From assembly GCA_022495005.1 (NCBI GenBank), contig JAGYXB010001003.1:62001-126000 (forward strand): DNA of 64,000 nucleotides, given 5' to 3'. The position numbers and the translations under genes were made by a program. Source of the DNA: Rhyacophila brunnea. Its lineage: Eukaryota > Arthropoda > Insecta > Trichoptera > Rhyacophilidae. Each line of letters opens with the position of its first letter. Within the stretch, counting starts at the first letter, position 1. Positions 23,631-34,695 of the stretch are shown here, piece after piece. Under the pieces are notes generated by a model. That model ran no database searches. It worked only from the letters and a program-made list of their open reading frames with translations, and was not told the origin of the DNA.

Positions 23631-24900
23631 ATACTGTTATATTCGCGCAAAGCATTGTATTAACGCGTTGATTATTTCTAGTAATGTAAATTTTATTTGC
23701 AATTATAATATTTTCATCTTAGATGTGGTTCTTATAATAATATAAGAAACATATTAAACGTAAGCTTTCCTTTCCTTCGATTCTCTCTTCGTTTATTTCC
23801 CATTTTCTTTTGAAGAAAATAATCCCCTTATACGGAAGTACAAGTTGACTTTTAAAGCCTTTTTCCTTCAAAGCTTATTACGAGTTATGCTCTGCACATG
23901 TATTATATAAGAAGAAACATGGATTCCTATTTAGAAGTCCGCGAACCACCAAGAGTCGAAATATGTAGTAATAATAAAATTTAAATAGCTATCGCTAATT
24001 CTGTATGATATAATATTTTAATATATTATCTAAATGGTGTAAGAAAGTAGATTAAAAAAACTGTTGTAAAATTAGCTAAACCTAACTTAACTAAACCTGA
24101 CTTAACTCATTCATTTTAAACAAAATTCATACAGTTATCGTTCGTATCTGTCAAAAATACTTCGATACATTTTTAAATTTACGTAAACAGTCAATTTATT
24201 ATTAAATAAAAAATACTGATATTGTAAAAATAAATCATGTTCTAACCAATTTATGTATATTTTATTAATTACTACGTAATACTGAATATAAGCAAAAAAC
24301 GAAACATGGTAGACTTGTAATGAAACCAAAACATTCACACCATAATAAAATTGTAGATATTATAACTGCTCGTAAAATGACAAAATGCGTCAAAAATTTT
24401 ATTATTGCATCATAAGTTGGTAGTCTAATATGCCAAACGATTATTAGTTAAAATATTCTGGTTAACAATCACAAAAATAGTACGCACTATACATATATTA
24501 TACCAAAACGCCAAAAATGGCAGTTATAAATTTTAAAGAAACAACATCAAGTGTTTTATTACAAATATTTTTCATAGTTATATTTCAAACAAATATATAT
24601 TTCTTTTTTTTCATAATTAGGCCTAAACATATGAAAGGGAAGCACTGAAAGGACTTTCTGTCTTCCGGTTAGATTAACTATAAGTAACTTTGCCTTGCAA
24701 TTTTCTTCTTCACACTAAACTTATACTATAAGATCGATTTGCTAATTTTCAAGTATTACTCGTAGGTATTCACATACAAAAAATTACACTTAGTTGAAAA
24801 ATTCTATAAAACCGTTTGTTTATAAACACATACGAGTAATAAACAGTGCATATATAGTGAATATTATATGACAGTACTGGCCATTGCTTCAGTTGTGAAA
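23631..24900. other. AT-rich intergenic sequence
   Basis: No gene recognised; a fragment at 24028-24045 matches one arm of the hairpin at 16.8 kb. Confidence 0.45.
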
Positions 24901-24904
24901 TGAA

Positions 24905-25915
24905 AATGCCAACGTACTGGTGATGGGTCTAGGACGATTCGGCTCCGGGACAACTGGGCGCCACGCAATCGAATCAATTTTGATAATAAATAGGCTTTCG
25001 TGAATTATAGGTACTTTTTAAATATATATTTTATATTATTGTTTATATTTAAAGTTTTATATTATTATTTAATACTTGGTGAGAATTTGAATATACACAA
25101 TATGTAAATAATGATTTCATCATCATCATCATCAGCCTGAATCTATCCACTGCTGGATAAAGGCCTCTTCAAGTCGCTTCCACTTCTCTCGGTCCTGTGC
25201 ATTGCGTTGCCACGTACTTCCGCAGAACTTTATCATTTCCTCGATCCAGCGGCCTCTAGGTCTACCTTGTGGACGTTTTGTACTTCTTGGATACCACTGG
25301 ATGACTAGATTTGTCCAACGATTGTCTCTTCTTCGAGCTATGTGTCCAGCCCATCTCCATTTAAGGCTTTTAATAAACTCTATTACATCGCAAACCCTTG
25401 TCTACTTCCTTATCTACTCATTCCTCTTTTTGTCCTTTCGCTTTATGCCCAGCATGCACCTCTCCATACCACGTTGTGCTACTCTAAGTTTCTGGATCTC
25501 TCTTTTACTTAGGGTCCATGTTTCACACGCATATGTCATCACGGGAAGCACACACTGGTTGAACACTTTGCGCTTTAGGCACAGTGGAAGGTCACTTTTG
25601 AAGATATTATTCAGGCGGCAAATAATGATTTAATTGTGCATATTCTTAAGTTCCGAGGAGAAGAGAGTTCTTTTATCTTTATATAAGCGTCAGGCATGTT
25701 AATTATTAATATACAATAAAAAATATTATGTTAAGAGCAAAATGAGTTAAAACTAGGTAGGTATTAAGTACTAGATGGAAACTGATTAAAATTACTCGTC
25801 TAATTTTGTATAAAATCGTAACGAACGACTAATTATTTTATTCGATAATGCAACGCCCAATTTTCCTGGTGCCCAGTTCTCCCATTCCCACTGGTGATAA
25901 TATCCACGTACCAAC
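24905..25915. repeat. Putative inverted-repeat element (family K) interrupted by an RTE insertion
   Basis: The left block 'acaactgggcgccacgcaat' then 'cgaatcaattttgataat' has a loose inverted counterpart at 25845-25905, which on the minus strand reads 'gaactgggcaccagg', 'ttgggcgttgca', 'ttatcgaataaaataatt'. The match is imperfect and the outer limits are unclear. If real, removal of the RTE fragment and one target copy leaves an element of about 0.5 kb. Confidence 0.35.
25118..25619 (-). mobile_element. 5'-truncated RTE-like retrotransposon with perfect 12 bp TSD
   Basis: The minus strand encodes the C-terminal end of an RTE-like polyprotein: MERCMLGIKRKDKKRNE, then KWRWAGHIARRRDNRW, GRPRGRW and finally AFIQQWIDSG before a stop. 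Two in-frame stops separate the first two motifs; otherwise the frame is continuous. The catalytic RT core and endonuclease are absent. The 3' tail is a (ATG)n run (25118-25133 on the plus strand as CAT repeats). The 12 bp 'aaataatgattt' occurs exactly on both sides (25106-25117 and 25620-25631), as expected for target-primed reverse transcription. Long open frames on the plus strand here are antisense shadows. Confidence 0.85.
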
Positions 25916-25919
25916 TTAA

Positions 25920-27625
25920 TTGTATTTTATTCTTTCTATACAAATAATGAATTATTCATAGAATGGAGCATATTTCATCGATTTCACAATATAACGTATA
26001 AGAAAGAGACAATGCAATATTATATTACCGTAAGTATATTGAATTGAAAAATATTATCTTCAAATAATATACCAGGCCTCAGCTATTTAATAGTTGGAAA
26101 CACCGCAATATACAAAAGAAGCGACGCCAACCGTAGAATGAGTAAAGTTATGTAATACTGCTATGTCTCTTTTGTTATTTCTTTAAGTTATAAAATTGTT
26201 AATTCTTTTCAAAATACCTCTTGAAATTTTCTCTTAATAAACAAGTACCAAATGCAAATAGGTACTTATTAAGGCTGTTTATACTATGAAAAACCTTGCC
26301 TTCAGATCATAAATTAAAAAAATATATAAAGATATAAAAGTGTGTACTTTTAGATTATCTTAAAATGATACTTTGTAGAAATTCAAAAACTGTATTTTGT
26401 ACCGGAAAAAAATGGAAGTGGGTCAAGGTTTTACTGGAAACGGATTCAGCATTTTTTTAATGGTAACCACAGAAATATATGAATATTATGGAAGAAAATT
26501 TTACATCTTTGGGAAAATCTTTACCATTGATAAATAATTATTTGCATGCTGCCAGAAAGCTTAGAAGAGCTTAACATGTCATAAATTAATAATCCATTCT
26601 ATATTAAGAATGTAAACATATTTATGAACGTGCTGTACGACACTGTTACGGTGCTACGCGAATTTGCGTATTAAATAAAATGTCGTACGCATAAAAGGCT
26701 TTCAGTATATGCATATGACTTATAGTATGATACATATTAGATAGTTAACTAGAAATAACAAAGCATATAATATGCTATAACATTTTTTTTATACAGACTT
26801 TCGATGTTTCGTCTATAGTCTATGGTAATGCTAAACCTTTTTTTACGCCTGCCAAATTAAATGCAAAATTATTGAAAGAAATAGTCGCATGTTAAATAAA
26901 TAAATTAAAAAATACTTACATTTCTGTCACGAAAAATGATCATAAATATTATGTTATCTAAATTTACACCAAAATACAAATTTGTTTTACAATTTAGATG
27001 TTTATTATTTGATAAGTGAATCCTACCCATACAATTTATCTCATGTTTCAATCAATGTTTTGATTCATTGATGAAAATAGTTGTTTATACTCATATTTTT
27101 ATTCAAAGGTGGTCAACATAATATTGTTTTAATATTTTTTTCAATGAATCATTAAACGTGATGGGTAATGAATTACATTATTTTAAAACTACAATCTGCA
27201 ATATTGTAACTATTAAATTTTTTCATAAACATATTGCCAAAAGTATATAATATAAAAAATAAATTAAATGATAGTGTAATCTATTTGAACCCCGGTATAA
27301 TTAATAAACCAGTGTTGTTAGATGAAGTAGATTTTAAATAAATTAGCTATAAAACAACAATAAACTTTTAAATACGCTTCCACTTTTGAGCTTTTCTTAT
27401 TTATTTGAGATTTATTATAAACATTGTATTCGCAATACCTATTTTTTCGTTCGTTATGTGGCGGATTTACCCATAATTTTATTAGAGAAACTCAATAGTT
27501 AATACAAATATTACTTTGGTATGTGAGACAACATATTCATCGAGTAGAGCATATGGGTAACTGATATAAAAAAAAAACAATAATGAAAAAATACTACCAT
27601 GTCAAAACTGCAACCAAGGTAGAAG
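25920..27625. other. AT-rich intergenic sequence
   Basis: No gene or element recognised. Confidence 0.5.
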
Positions 27626-27629
27626 CTAA

Positions 27630-27990
27630 ACGCTTTTTAAAATGTGGTCCTGGAGGCGAATGCTGAGAATGGGTGGCCAAACGAACCAGTTCATAATCAG
27701 CGTTCTCCAATTAGACTCTTCTTAGTTTTCTTTTAGTTTTTAGGTCATATATCCCATAGGAAAATTACGATATGGAAAAACTCATGAAGCTGGTGAGGAC
27801 AAAGAAGAGCTCCCCCTATATTTACAGATTAAGTCGTGTGTGCTACATATTTCATATTGACGAAATCCCTGCGTACCACTGAATGCCTATAGAGTAGGAG
27901 CAAAAACCGTGGAGAAGACCGTCAAACGGTCAAATTATCTGGGTCATAATCCTCGGTTATGAGGTCCGGATGAAGAATATAGAATTCTCT
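27630..27990 (+). pseudogene. Possible RTE-like reverse transcriptase C-terminal relic
   Basis: Near 27640 one frame gives MWSWRRMLRMGGQTNQFII, resembling the 'E-M-W-x-W-R-R-M-L-R-I-x-W-x-x-R-x-T-N' region of RTE-like elements. Further on, weak similarity continues in other frames (ISHRK, then a K-L-S-G type end). Multiple frameshifts and stops; no tail or target duplication seen. Confidence 0.4.
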
Positions 27991-30800
27991 CTAACATCCT
28001 CAATATCAACCATATTTTAATGCATATTTTTCCAAAAAAAATCCCATAAATTCCACCATTTAATTGATACAATATTATTATTATATTACAAAAAATTATC
28101 AGGTGACAGTGCCACATGTCAATATTTTTGTTGATAAATTTCGATAATACTTACCGATAATACGACGTTCAATTATACTTACCACTTTTAATATAATCTA
28201 TCATTATCTGACTCTCACAAACGTGTATATTATATTATTTTCTCTCAATATTTTATTGCTCCGTCTCGTGGAAAAAAATAAATAATGTAGAAAAGTAATT
28301 AAATTCACTACCTTTGTATTATTTTCATTATATACGTGATATAATAAAAAAAATCTATACTTATATATATTCATATTATAATATAAATACATAAAATTAC
28401 GTAAGTAAGTGTTAATATTTTCGGTATATTATAATAAGGTTCTCACTCCAGTTTCTATAATTTTCAATTTCGAACGTTGGTAAACATATGCTAAAAATTT
28501 TATATAATACGAGTATGTATGAATTTCCTGCGATGAATATGGATGTAAACAATAAATATTATTTTAGTACATTCAACTCAATTCAGTATTGAGAGCTTCT
28601 TTTTAAAATTGATATATGCCTATTGATTCGAAGGACAAGGACTTTTGGAAGATAAAATACACACGCGTTGGCAATCGACGCATCCTTTCATAACAAATCC
28701 TGATATAAGAGGCGTCCTATTTACATATATTACAGGCAATTCTTTTATACACAGGGTTAGTATAATCTCTACACTTCAATATGTGATATGTCAAACATAC
28801 TTTACGGAAGTATTATATTAAATTTATAAGGTATATCATAATTGATTCACGGAAAATTTACCGCAAGCAATACTTTTTATTTTAATTACTATTTATTTAT
28901 TTTAGAATTTACTGCATTATTTATAAATAGATATATATAAAAATAATAATCTACTGGTATCACTCATATAATTTGATATAAACTAAAATTAAATTATAGA
29001 GCTTTATATATATATATGTATTTACTTATATTATATAAATTTAATTATATTATTTTAACTTTAATAATATCATCTACTTCAGTATAAAAGCGATAGCATT
29101 TTTGTATTATAGACAGTTTTCTGACAGTAGTCACAAATACTTTATTCACTAATCCAATACCGACATTAACCATTTTGAAAAACCCTATGGCTATATGTCC
29201 AAAAATAGGTCTTCCCTACCTCATTTCTTACGCTTGAAAATCGCTGTATTCTAAATTCATAAATGAAAAGTTTTTCAAGTAACCAAGGTAAAATTTTAAT
29301 GTGAGTTGTATAACAATAGAAACTAATATCATTAAATGGCAGTTTATGGCTCTATCGACATGTCCACGAGCGCGTCGTCTTGAAGAAGAAGTACGCTTGA
29401 TGCGAGCTTTTCACGACTTTCACTTTGATATTACTTAAACAATTCCTTATATCACAAAATAGGCGCTTTTTCTTTCTTATGGATATATTTTAGCATTCAT
29501 TAGACACTTAATATCACATTAATCTTGGACTTTTTTCCAAATTGGTATAGCTGTTAAAGATGACCATTTTTTGTTTTTTAAAAGCTCCTAAGAATGGCCT
29601 CAGCAACGAACCCAAAACGTCGAGAAAATAAGGAAAAATATCACATGGTGAAAACCCTAAAATCTATAAACACTATACCTTCAATTTTCTTGAACATTTT
29701 TTATATGTTTCTAGCAAGATTCACTCAGTATGAAGGTTGTTTATAATGACCTTAATAAATACTGCATGCTCCAAAATTTGTATTGACAAGTATCAGACTC
29801 CCATAAATAACGCGTATGTCAGAAACGTACTGACCTAAAACTATCGATACATTACTTTAAGACATGTTCCAATACAGACTGACTTATTTCAGTATGATCG
29901 TTATTTTCATTCATACTGCGGTAGATAATAATATAATGAATGCTCCATGTACCTATACAAGGGAATATACGATTTACGAATTATTTGCAATAAACATATA
30001 ATATCATGTACATATTTCTTTAGTACTTAACGGCCCACATGCTCAGCGTAGGTCAAAATAGAGCTTTTATGGTATATTCAGAGCATAACCCTGGACATTC
30101 CTTAAACGTTGTAGATAATCTATTTATATAATTTTGAAGCCTTATTATCCTTTATATTTATTTTAAACATTTGATGACTGCATAGAGTATTTTTATTACA
30201 TAAAATAGTATTCTTTTAAACCTCTCGATCTAATGTTTTAGAATAAAGTTATATTTCAGTACATCCATGTGCAGTGGTATTAAGATTTTTTAGATTTATT
30301 AATTTTAAAACGCATTTACAAAACCATAAGTAAAATTAATGTTAACAATATATACTGCCATATTTACGATAAAAAATTATATTTTATAATCTTTGTGAAC
30401 CCAAATTTGACAAGAATCAGGCATTTTATTATTCCAAAAATTGGCAAAATTAACACATTTGAAGATAATTTTAAAGATACTGAATATAAGCTATATCTTT
30501 GACCATTCAAATGTGATAAACATCGTACGAATAATGATTGCTTTATAATAATTATTGACCTAAGAATAAGGTAGTAGTTTTTTGAAATACGCCATTTCTA
30601 TTGGCATTTCCCAGTGGTTAAGCTACAACATATGGCCGTAGCCATAAATTGACAAACGATAAATGAAGTAGGGAGTAAGATCATGGTAACGCGAATCTAA
30701 CCGAAAAAAAATATTTTTTTAAAAACGGTACATGTTCAAACACGCGCAAGTTCAAGTTCACACTTTTATACAATCTATTTTATAGTTTTTTTTAATATAT
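27991..30800. other. Long AT-rich stretch without recognised features
   Basis: No element or gene recognised over about 2.8 kb. The block 29340-29400 is slightly GC-richer ('cgacatgtccacgagcgcgt') but has no readable frame. Confidence 0.5.
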
Positions 30801-31062
30801 CATATAATCTATGTTGGTACGACTAAGTTTAGTACATACGTTAAAGTGCCCACCACCACCCGTCATATATGCACAACCGTGGATATGCACGGCCGCTTTC
30901 TATGACGCTTTAAACGTGTCTGAAAGAAGTGATTTTAAGTGCTCATTCCGTCCCGAGACGGAGCCGCACGGACTGATGCTGCAACCATGCACCGTAGTGC
31001 TTAAAGAAGAAAGTTAAGAAAGAAAATGTTTGTTTTTGGACTGGCTCTGCTGTCCGCTGACG

Positions 31063-32793
31063 TTAAGCGCTTTGTGTACCCGCATACTGAGTGTCAAGAA
31101 TTGAAATGGATGAGTCCACAGAAGAGTCGGGACTATCCCGCTCCCCAGACGACGCTGCAAATTTCTCAAATGCCGCAAAGTTAGCCTCGGTTGCTACCAG
31201 ATCTCCATGACCAATTGGGCCCGTGTGAGGACGGACCCTGGCAAACAGCTCCGCTCGTTCGAATTCCATAAGCGGGCAATCCCAGAGGATGTGTTCTACA
31301 TCTTGGTGGTCATGCCCGCAGGTACAACCCGGCCCATCTACTATCAAGCCAAACTCGTGGAGTCTGGCGGCGAAATATCCATGGCCGGTGAGGAACTGGC
31401 TAATCCAGTGCGAAGGTTGGAGTCTTCTAGTTTGGTGCCTGCAGAATACGTCTGGAAAAAAACGGTAAGTGTGCCGCCCCTTGGGGGAGGCGGTCCACCT
31501 CGCCTGCCATGCCGCAAATGCGGTCTTGTACACAATGTCAATTACAGTCTTCCTGTAAGGAACGTTTTCGGATCTCTGCGGTGGTGTCAGATGGACACCG
31601 GCAAGTATTGTGCTGATCCCCCTCAAGAGGAGGGTGATCGATCCTCTGACTTGGACGTGCAGATCGAGGGGTAGCACCCCCGCGAGTACGGAAAGCGCGT
31701 CAGTAGAAGCTGTGCGGTAGGCTTTGGTAAGCGAGATCAGCGCAAGTCGCTGCCCGCTTAGTAGTGCGCGTCTCACGAGATTTAAGGAGTTTACTCGGGA
31801 ATGCCAAATGCTGGAGGCGTAACTGGCAATTCCCATGAAAATTGCGCCGTATGCAACCTTAAGGGCTCTAGGCTTAAGTCCCCAATTGCTGCCCGCCATT
31901 CGGGCCATTCTCTGATAGGCCGAATTGGCTTTAGAGACGGCCGTCTTGGCGTGGTGAACGAAAGACAGCTTGTCATCAAGAATTACTCCCAGATACGTAA
32001 CCCTTTCGGAGAAACGCACTGAGGTCTGGCCAAAACGAACCGTGGGCGGCCGTCGAGTTATGTTGACCCGAGAACTACCCCTGAGGAGGACAGCTTCCGT
32101 TTTGCTCGGGGCAAAGGTCAGCTTGTTCAGCAACCCCAAATTAAGGATTCTGCCCAAGGCGTCCGTGGCTGCACGCTCAAGTGCCGGTCGGATCGTCGCC
32201 CCAACAAGCAGGAGCAAGTCGTCGGCGTACGCAACGAGCGTGCAGCCCGGAGGCAGTGGCAGGGACAGAACGTCGTCAAACAGAATGTTCCACAGAAGGG
32301 GTCCCAGGACGGAGCCCTGGGGACACCCCATGGTGGTCCTCCTGTGAATCAGGCTGGGGCTGGAGTCGTAGGTTATCTCCCTATTGCTGAAGTAGCTTTG
32401 AACTAAGGCAAAGAGGTCCCCAGGGATCTGTTTCAGCCTAAGCTTTGCCAGAACCAAGGGCCACCACGCAGTATCAAACGCGCCCGCGATGTCGAGAAAA
32501 ATCCCGGCAACGAGGTCCTTGCCAGAGCTCTCCACAGAATCGATCACAAAGCGAATCGCATCCTCGGTGGACTTTCCGGGTCTAAACCCAAATTTTCTTG
32601 GTAAGATTGGACAGTTTTCCGACAGGTGGGACTCAATCCTGCTGTTTATCAATCTTTCCAATATCTTCCCGAAGACGGGAAGGAGCATAATCGGTCTATA
32701 CGCTTTCGGGTCACAAGGAGGGCGACTGCCGGCTTTGGGGATCACCGTGAGATGACCCTTTTTCCAGCAGTCGGGGAATATGCCGCTACTCAT
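31063..32793 (-). CDS. R1-like reverse transcriptase (ORF2 C-terminal two-thirds)
   Basis: A 576-residue open frame. Fingers motif FGFRPGKSTEDA at residues 68-79; LDIAGAFD with catalytic Asp at 101; GCPQGSVLGPLLWN at 156-169; YADD at 189-192; thumb-side YLGVILDDKLSF at 267-278. A C-terminal knuckle CTC-x7-H-x5-C (Cys490, Cys492, His500, Cys506) follows the HWISQFLTGHGYF block, as usual for R1 and relatives. All visible polymerase catalytic residues are intact. The listed Met is simply the first one in frame; the same frame continues upstream to about 32880, so it is an internal part of ORF2 and not a separate gene. Role: target-primed cDNA synthesis. Upstream frameshifts make the full polyprotein untranslatable. 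Open frames on the plus strand here are antisense shadows. Confidence 0.85.
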   Translation of the reverse strand: MSSGIFPDCWKKGHLTVIPKAGSRPPCDPKAYRPIMLLPVFGKILERLINSRIESHLSENCPILPRKFGFRPGKSTEDAIRFVIDSVESSGKDLVAGIFLDIAGAFDTAWWPLVLAKLRLKQIPGDLFALVQSYFSNREITYDSSPSLIHRRTTMGCPQGSVLGPLLWNILFDDVLSLPLPPGCTLVAYADDLLLLVGATIRPALERAATDALGRILNLGLLNKLTFAPSKTEAVLLRGSSRVNITRRPPTVRFGQTSVRFSERVTYLGVILDDKLSFVHHAKTAVSKANSAYQRMARMAGSNWGLKPRALKVAYGAIFMGIASYASSIWHSRVNSLNLVRRALLSGQRLALISLTKAYRTASTDALSVLAGVLPLDLHVQVRGSITLLLRGISTILAGVHLTPPQRSENVPYRKTVIDIVYKTAFAAWQARWTASPKGRHTYRFFPDVFCRHQTRRLQPSHWISQFLTGHGYFAARLHEFGLIVDGPGCTCGHDHQDVEHILWDCPLMEFERAELFARVRPHTGPIGHGDLVATEANFAAFEKFAASSGERDSPDSSVDSSISILDTQYAGTQSA

Positions 32794-32794
32794 G

Positions 32795-33605
32795 CATTCT
32801 TTGTAGAGTTGCGTGATCTCGTGTGAGGCAAGAGACCACGCCCTTCTCGCTAGCGCGTTATCTATGCAGTCAAGATAAGAGCATCCAACAGGACTGTGGC
32901 GGACTCTTCAGAGCTATTGGTGAACGATTCGTCGGGGCGCCGTACCGCCGACATGACTTTTCCGGGCCGTGAGCCCAGCTTCATCACGCGGAAGGGGGGC
33001 CCCACGGATCATTGCCACCCATTTCAGTGACGAACTCTCTCCAGTGCACCTTCTTAGCCTTACTGATTGCCTTTTTGAACTTGAGTCTAGTGGTCCAGTA
33101 GGTGACCGCAAGCGGATGGTCCGCGTGCAGCGGCCCCTCCAGCGATCTTTGCGCTGCTTGTAAGGCCCTTCTGGCTCTCCTCATCGCGTCTCTCAGTCTT
33201 GTCAGTCTCGGCTTCCACCAGGGTGCGAGGTTCGGCGGTCTCGGGGTCGTCCTTCCGATAGTGCCCTCCGCTTTTTCAATCATGAGATTCGTGAGGTCCT
33301 CAGCCGCAGCGTGCATGTCCTTTGGCGGAGGGCGCGAGGCCATCCTGTCCAGACCCTCAGCAAACTCGCGGTCAAAACGTACCCAGTCGGTTCCCTTGGT
33401 CCTGAAACGCCTCGGCAGTGACTCGCTCACAAGTGGAGCGAGAGACGCGTGGCCCCTCTTGGTCCTGTAGGCGAACGTGATCAGACGGTGGTCGCTTGCT
33501 GACGCTTCCAAATGGACAGTCCAGTTCACGACGCGTCCGGCAGAACCAGTGGATATCAAAGTGACATCAATGTGAGATTCCCCATTGTTGGTAGAGGTCT
33601 TAATT
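32795..33605 (-). pseudogene. R1-like endonuclease C-terminus and linker, frameshifted
   Basis: From 33600 down to 32985 one frame reads SHIDVTLISTGSAG, then SASDHRLITF, matching the final strand and the 'SDHR' motif of the R1-type endonuclease. A basic linker rich in Arg/Ala and WWKPRLTRLRDAMRRARRAL follows. The frame stops just after GGNDPWGPPSA at a C/G homopolymer (32994-33003). A second frame then carries FRVMKLGSRPGKVMSAVRRP until a stop near 32872, and a third frame joins the reverse transcriptase (RRAWSLASHEITQLYKEC). Two small indels therefore break the reading frame. The N-terminal catalytic half of the endonuclease is absent. Confidence 0.8.
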
Positions 33606-34220
33606 ATGTTATAAGAGAAGAATAATGACAAATCTTGGTCACATGGTTATATTTTCATTGTGGTTATGATCCTCAGCCATGGCAGAACGGTCTATTAGCC
33701 CATTACTAATATGCCAAATAGTGTTTTCTGTATATCCGTAAATAATGTAACGTAATGTGCATTGTAAGACAATGTAGTATTATATTTTTATTTTATTTTA
33801 GTACACGTCTTTCACTATGGCCATGTATTTTCAATTTCGTCAAATACTTCCTCCGGGATGGCGATCGTTCCCTCTATGTAATTATGTGCCTACTTTCTGT
33901 CGTCAATCTTTTATAAGAAGGCAAACGAAAATACTGCTGGATTTTTTTATGAGTTCGATTCGAGCATTGGAACAGAGAATAAAACGGAACTTCTTTCGAA
34001 GGACAGACAAAAAACTTTTACATATTTATTTACTTTACAGCTCATAATTCAAAAATAAGTCATAATAACTTAATATATTTTGTCAGCATAAAAAATCTGA
34101 GCTGCGCACTGCGTATGTTTTTGTGTTCTTCAGAATATAATATAATATTATAATATTTTTTTGGGTGTAAGTATATACACAATTTGAGAACACTATACAG
34201 AATTATATTTTAATCACAAG
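33606..34220. other. AT-rich intergenic sequence
   Basis: Flank of the R1-like element. A 76-codon plus-strand frame (33817-34047) shows no recognisable domain and is probably chance. Confidence 0.45.
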
Positions 34221-34224
34221 AATT

Positions 34225-34560
34225 TTTTTTTATTATTTAAATACGATACCCAGAAGGTTTTGAACCTACGCCCCTAGGGATTCACGCCCATCTGCATTGT
34301 TCACAAAACAATAAATGTATCTTATCTAATTGCGATAAAATTTACTAATGGTTTTTACAAACTCTCTGAAGCGCTTTCTAAGTTGTGTTACTTATTGGCA
34401 GTCGTTTTTTGTATTTTAAATCAATCTGTTAATTACCTATCATAATTTTGTGTCCAGTGTCAGGATGACTCGGAATTTTTGTTATAGTGTACATGCACTT
34501 CAACGAATAAATCACAGATATTTTCTAGCATTTATATATTTTTCAGAAGTATTTTTAAAT
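34225..34560 (-). repeat. Family T repeat, worn copy
   Basis: A degenerate B box ('aggttttgaacct', 34255-34267) is followed by 'attgcgataaaatttactaa', 'ctctgaagcgctttctaa' and 'ttgtattttaaatcaa', all of which occur in the same order at 40.30-40.40 kb. 'caacgaataaatcacag' near 34502 is the tail. The tRNA-like core is too degraded to fold. Confidence 0.5.
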
Positions 34561-34564
34561 TATA

Positions 34565-34695
34565 TATTTAAAATATTAATACTATCGACTGAAGGTACTT
34601 GATGGAATTTGAATTTAAATTCTAATGGATTCAAATGGATTCAATTTACTTAAATGGAATAGTACAGAGCTTGAATTCATTAGAATTTATATATT
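34565..34695. repeat. MITE family M, fragment
   Basis: 'ggtacttgatggaatttgaa' then 'tttaaattct' is shared with 57820-57842, and 'aaatggaatagtacagagct' matches the family M right terminus at 58.07 kb. The middle of the element is missing. Confidence 0.5.

Larger units (their letters stand above)
30800..33605 (-). mobile_element. R1-clade-like non-LTR retrotransposon, 5'-truncated
   Basis: A GC-rich island on the minus strand holds the C-terminal part of an apurinic-type endonuclease, a linker, a complete reverse transcriptase with C-terminal Cys/His knuckle, and a probable 3' UTR (31062 to about 30800). Base composition contrasts sharply with the AT-rich flanks, suggesting a fairly recent arrival. 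ORF1 (gag-like) and most of the endonuclease are missing; the element breaks off at about 33605, where AT-rich host-like DNA begins. Known R1 elements insert into 28S rDNA; no rDNA flank is visible, so this copy is elsewhere or belongs to a non-rDNA R1 lineage. Target duplications were not identified. Confidence 0.85.

Noticed and set aside
25202..25633. 143-codon plus-strand frame
   Set aside because: Antisense shadow of the RTE-like C-terminus; the minus-strand reading gives clear family motifs and the plus one does not.
31207..33470. Several plus-strand frames of 60-155 codons
   Set aside because: They lie antisense to the R1-like reverse transcriptase and endonuclease; high GC of the element lowers stop frequency on both strands. 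No independent motif.
30800..33605. Insertion into 28S rDNA, as for classical R1
   Set aside because: Flanks are AT-rich and show no rRNA-like sequence.
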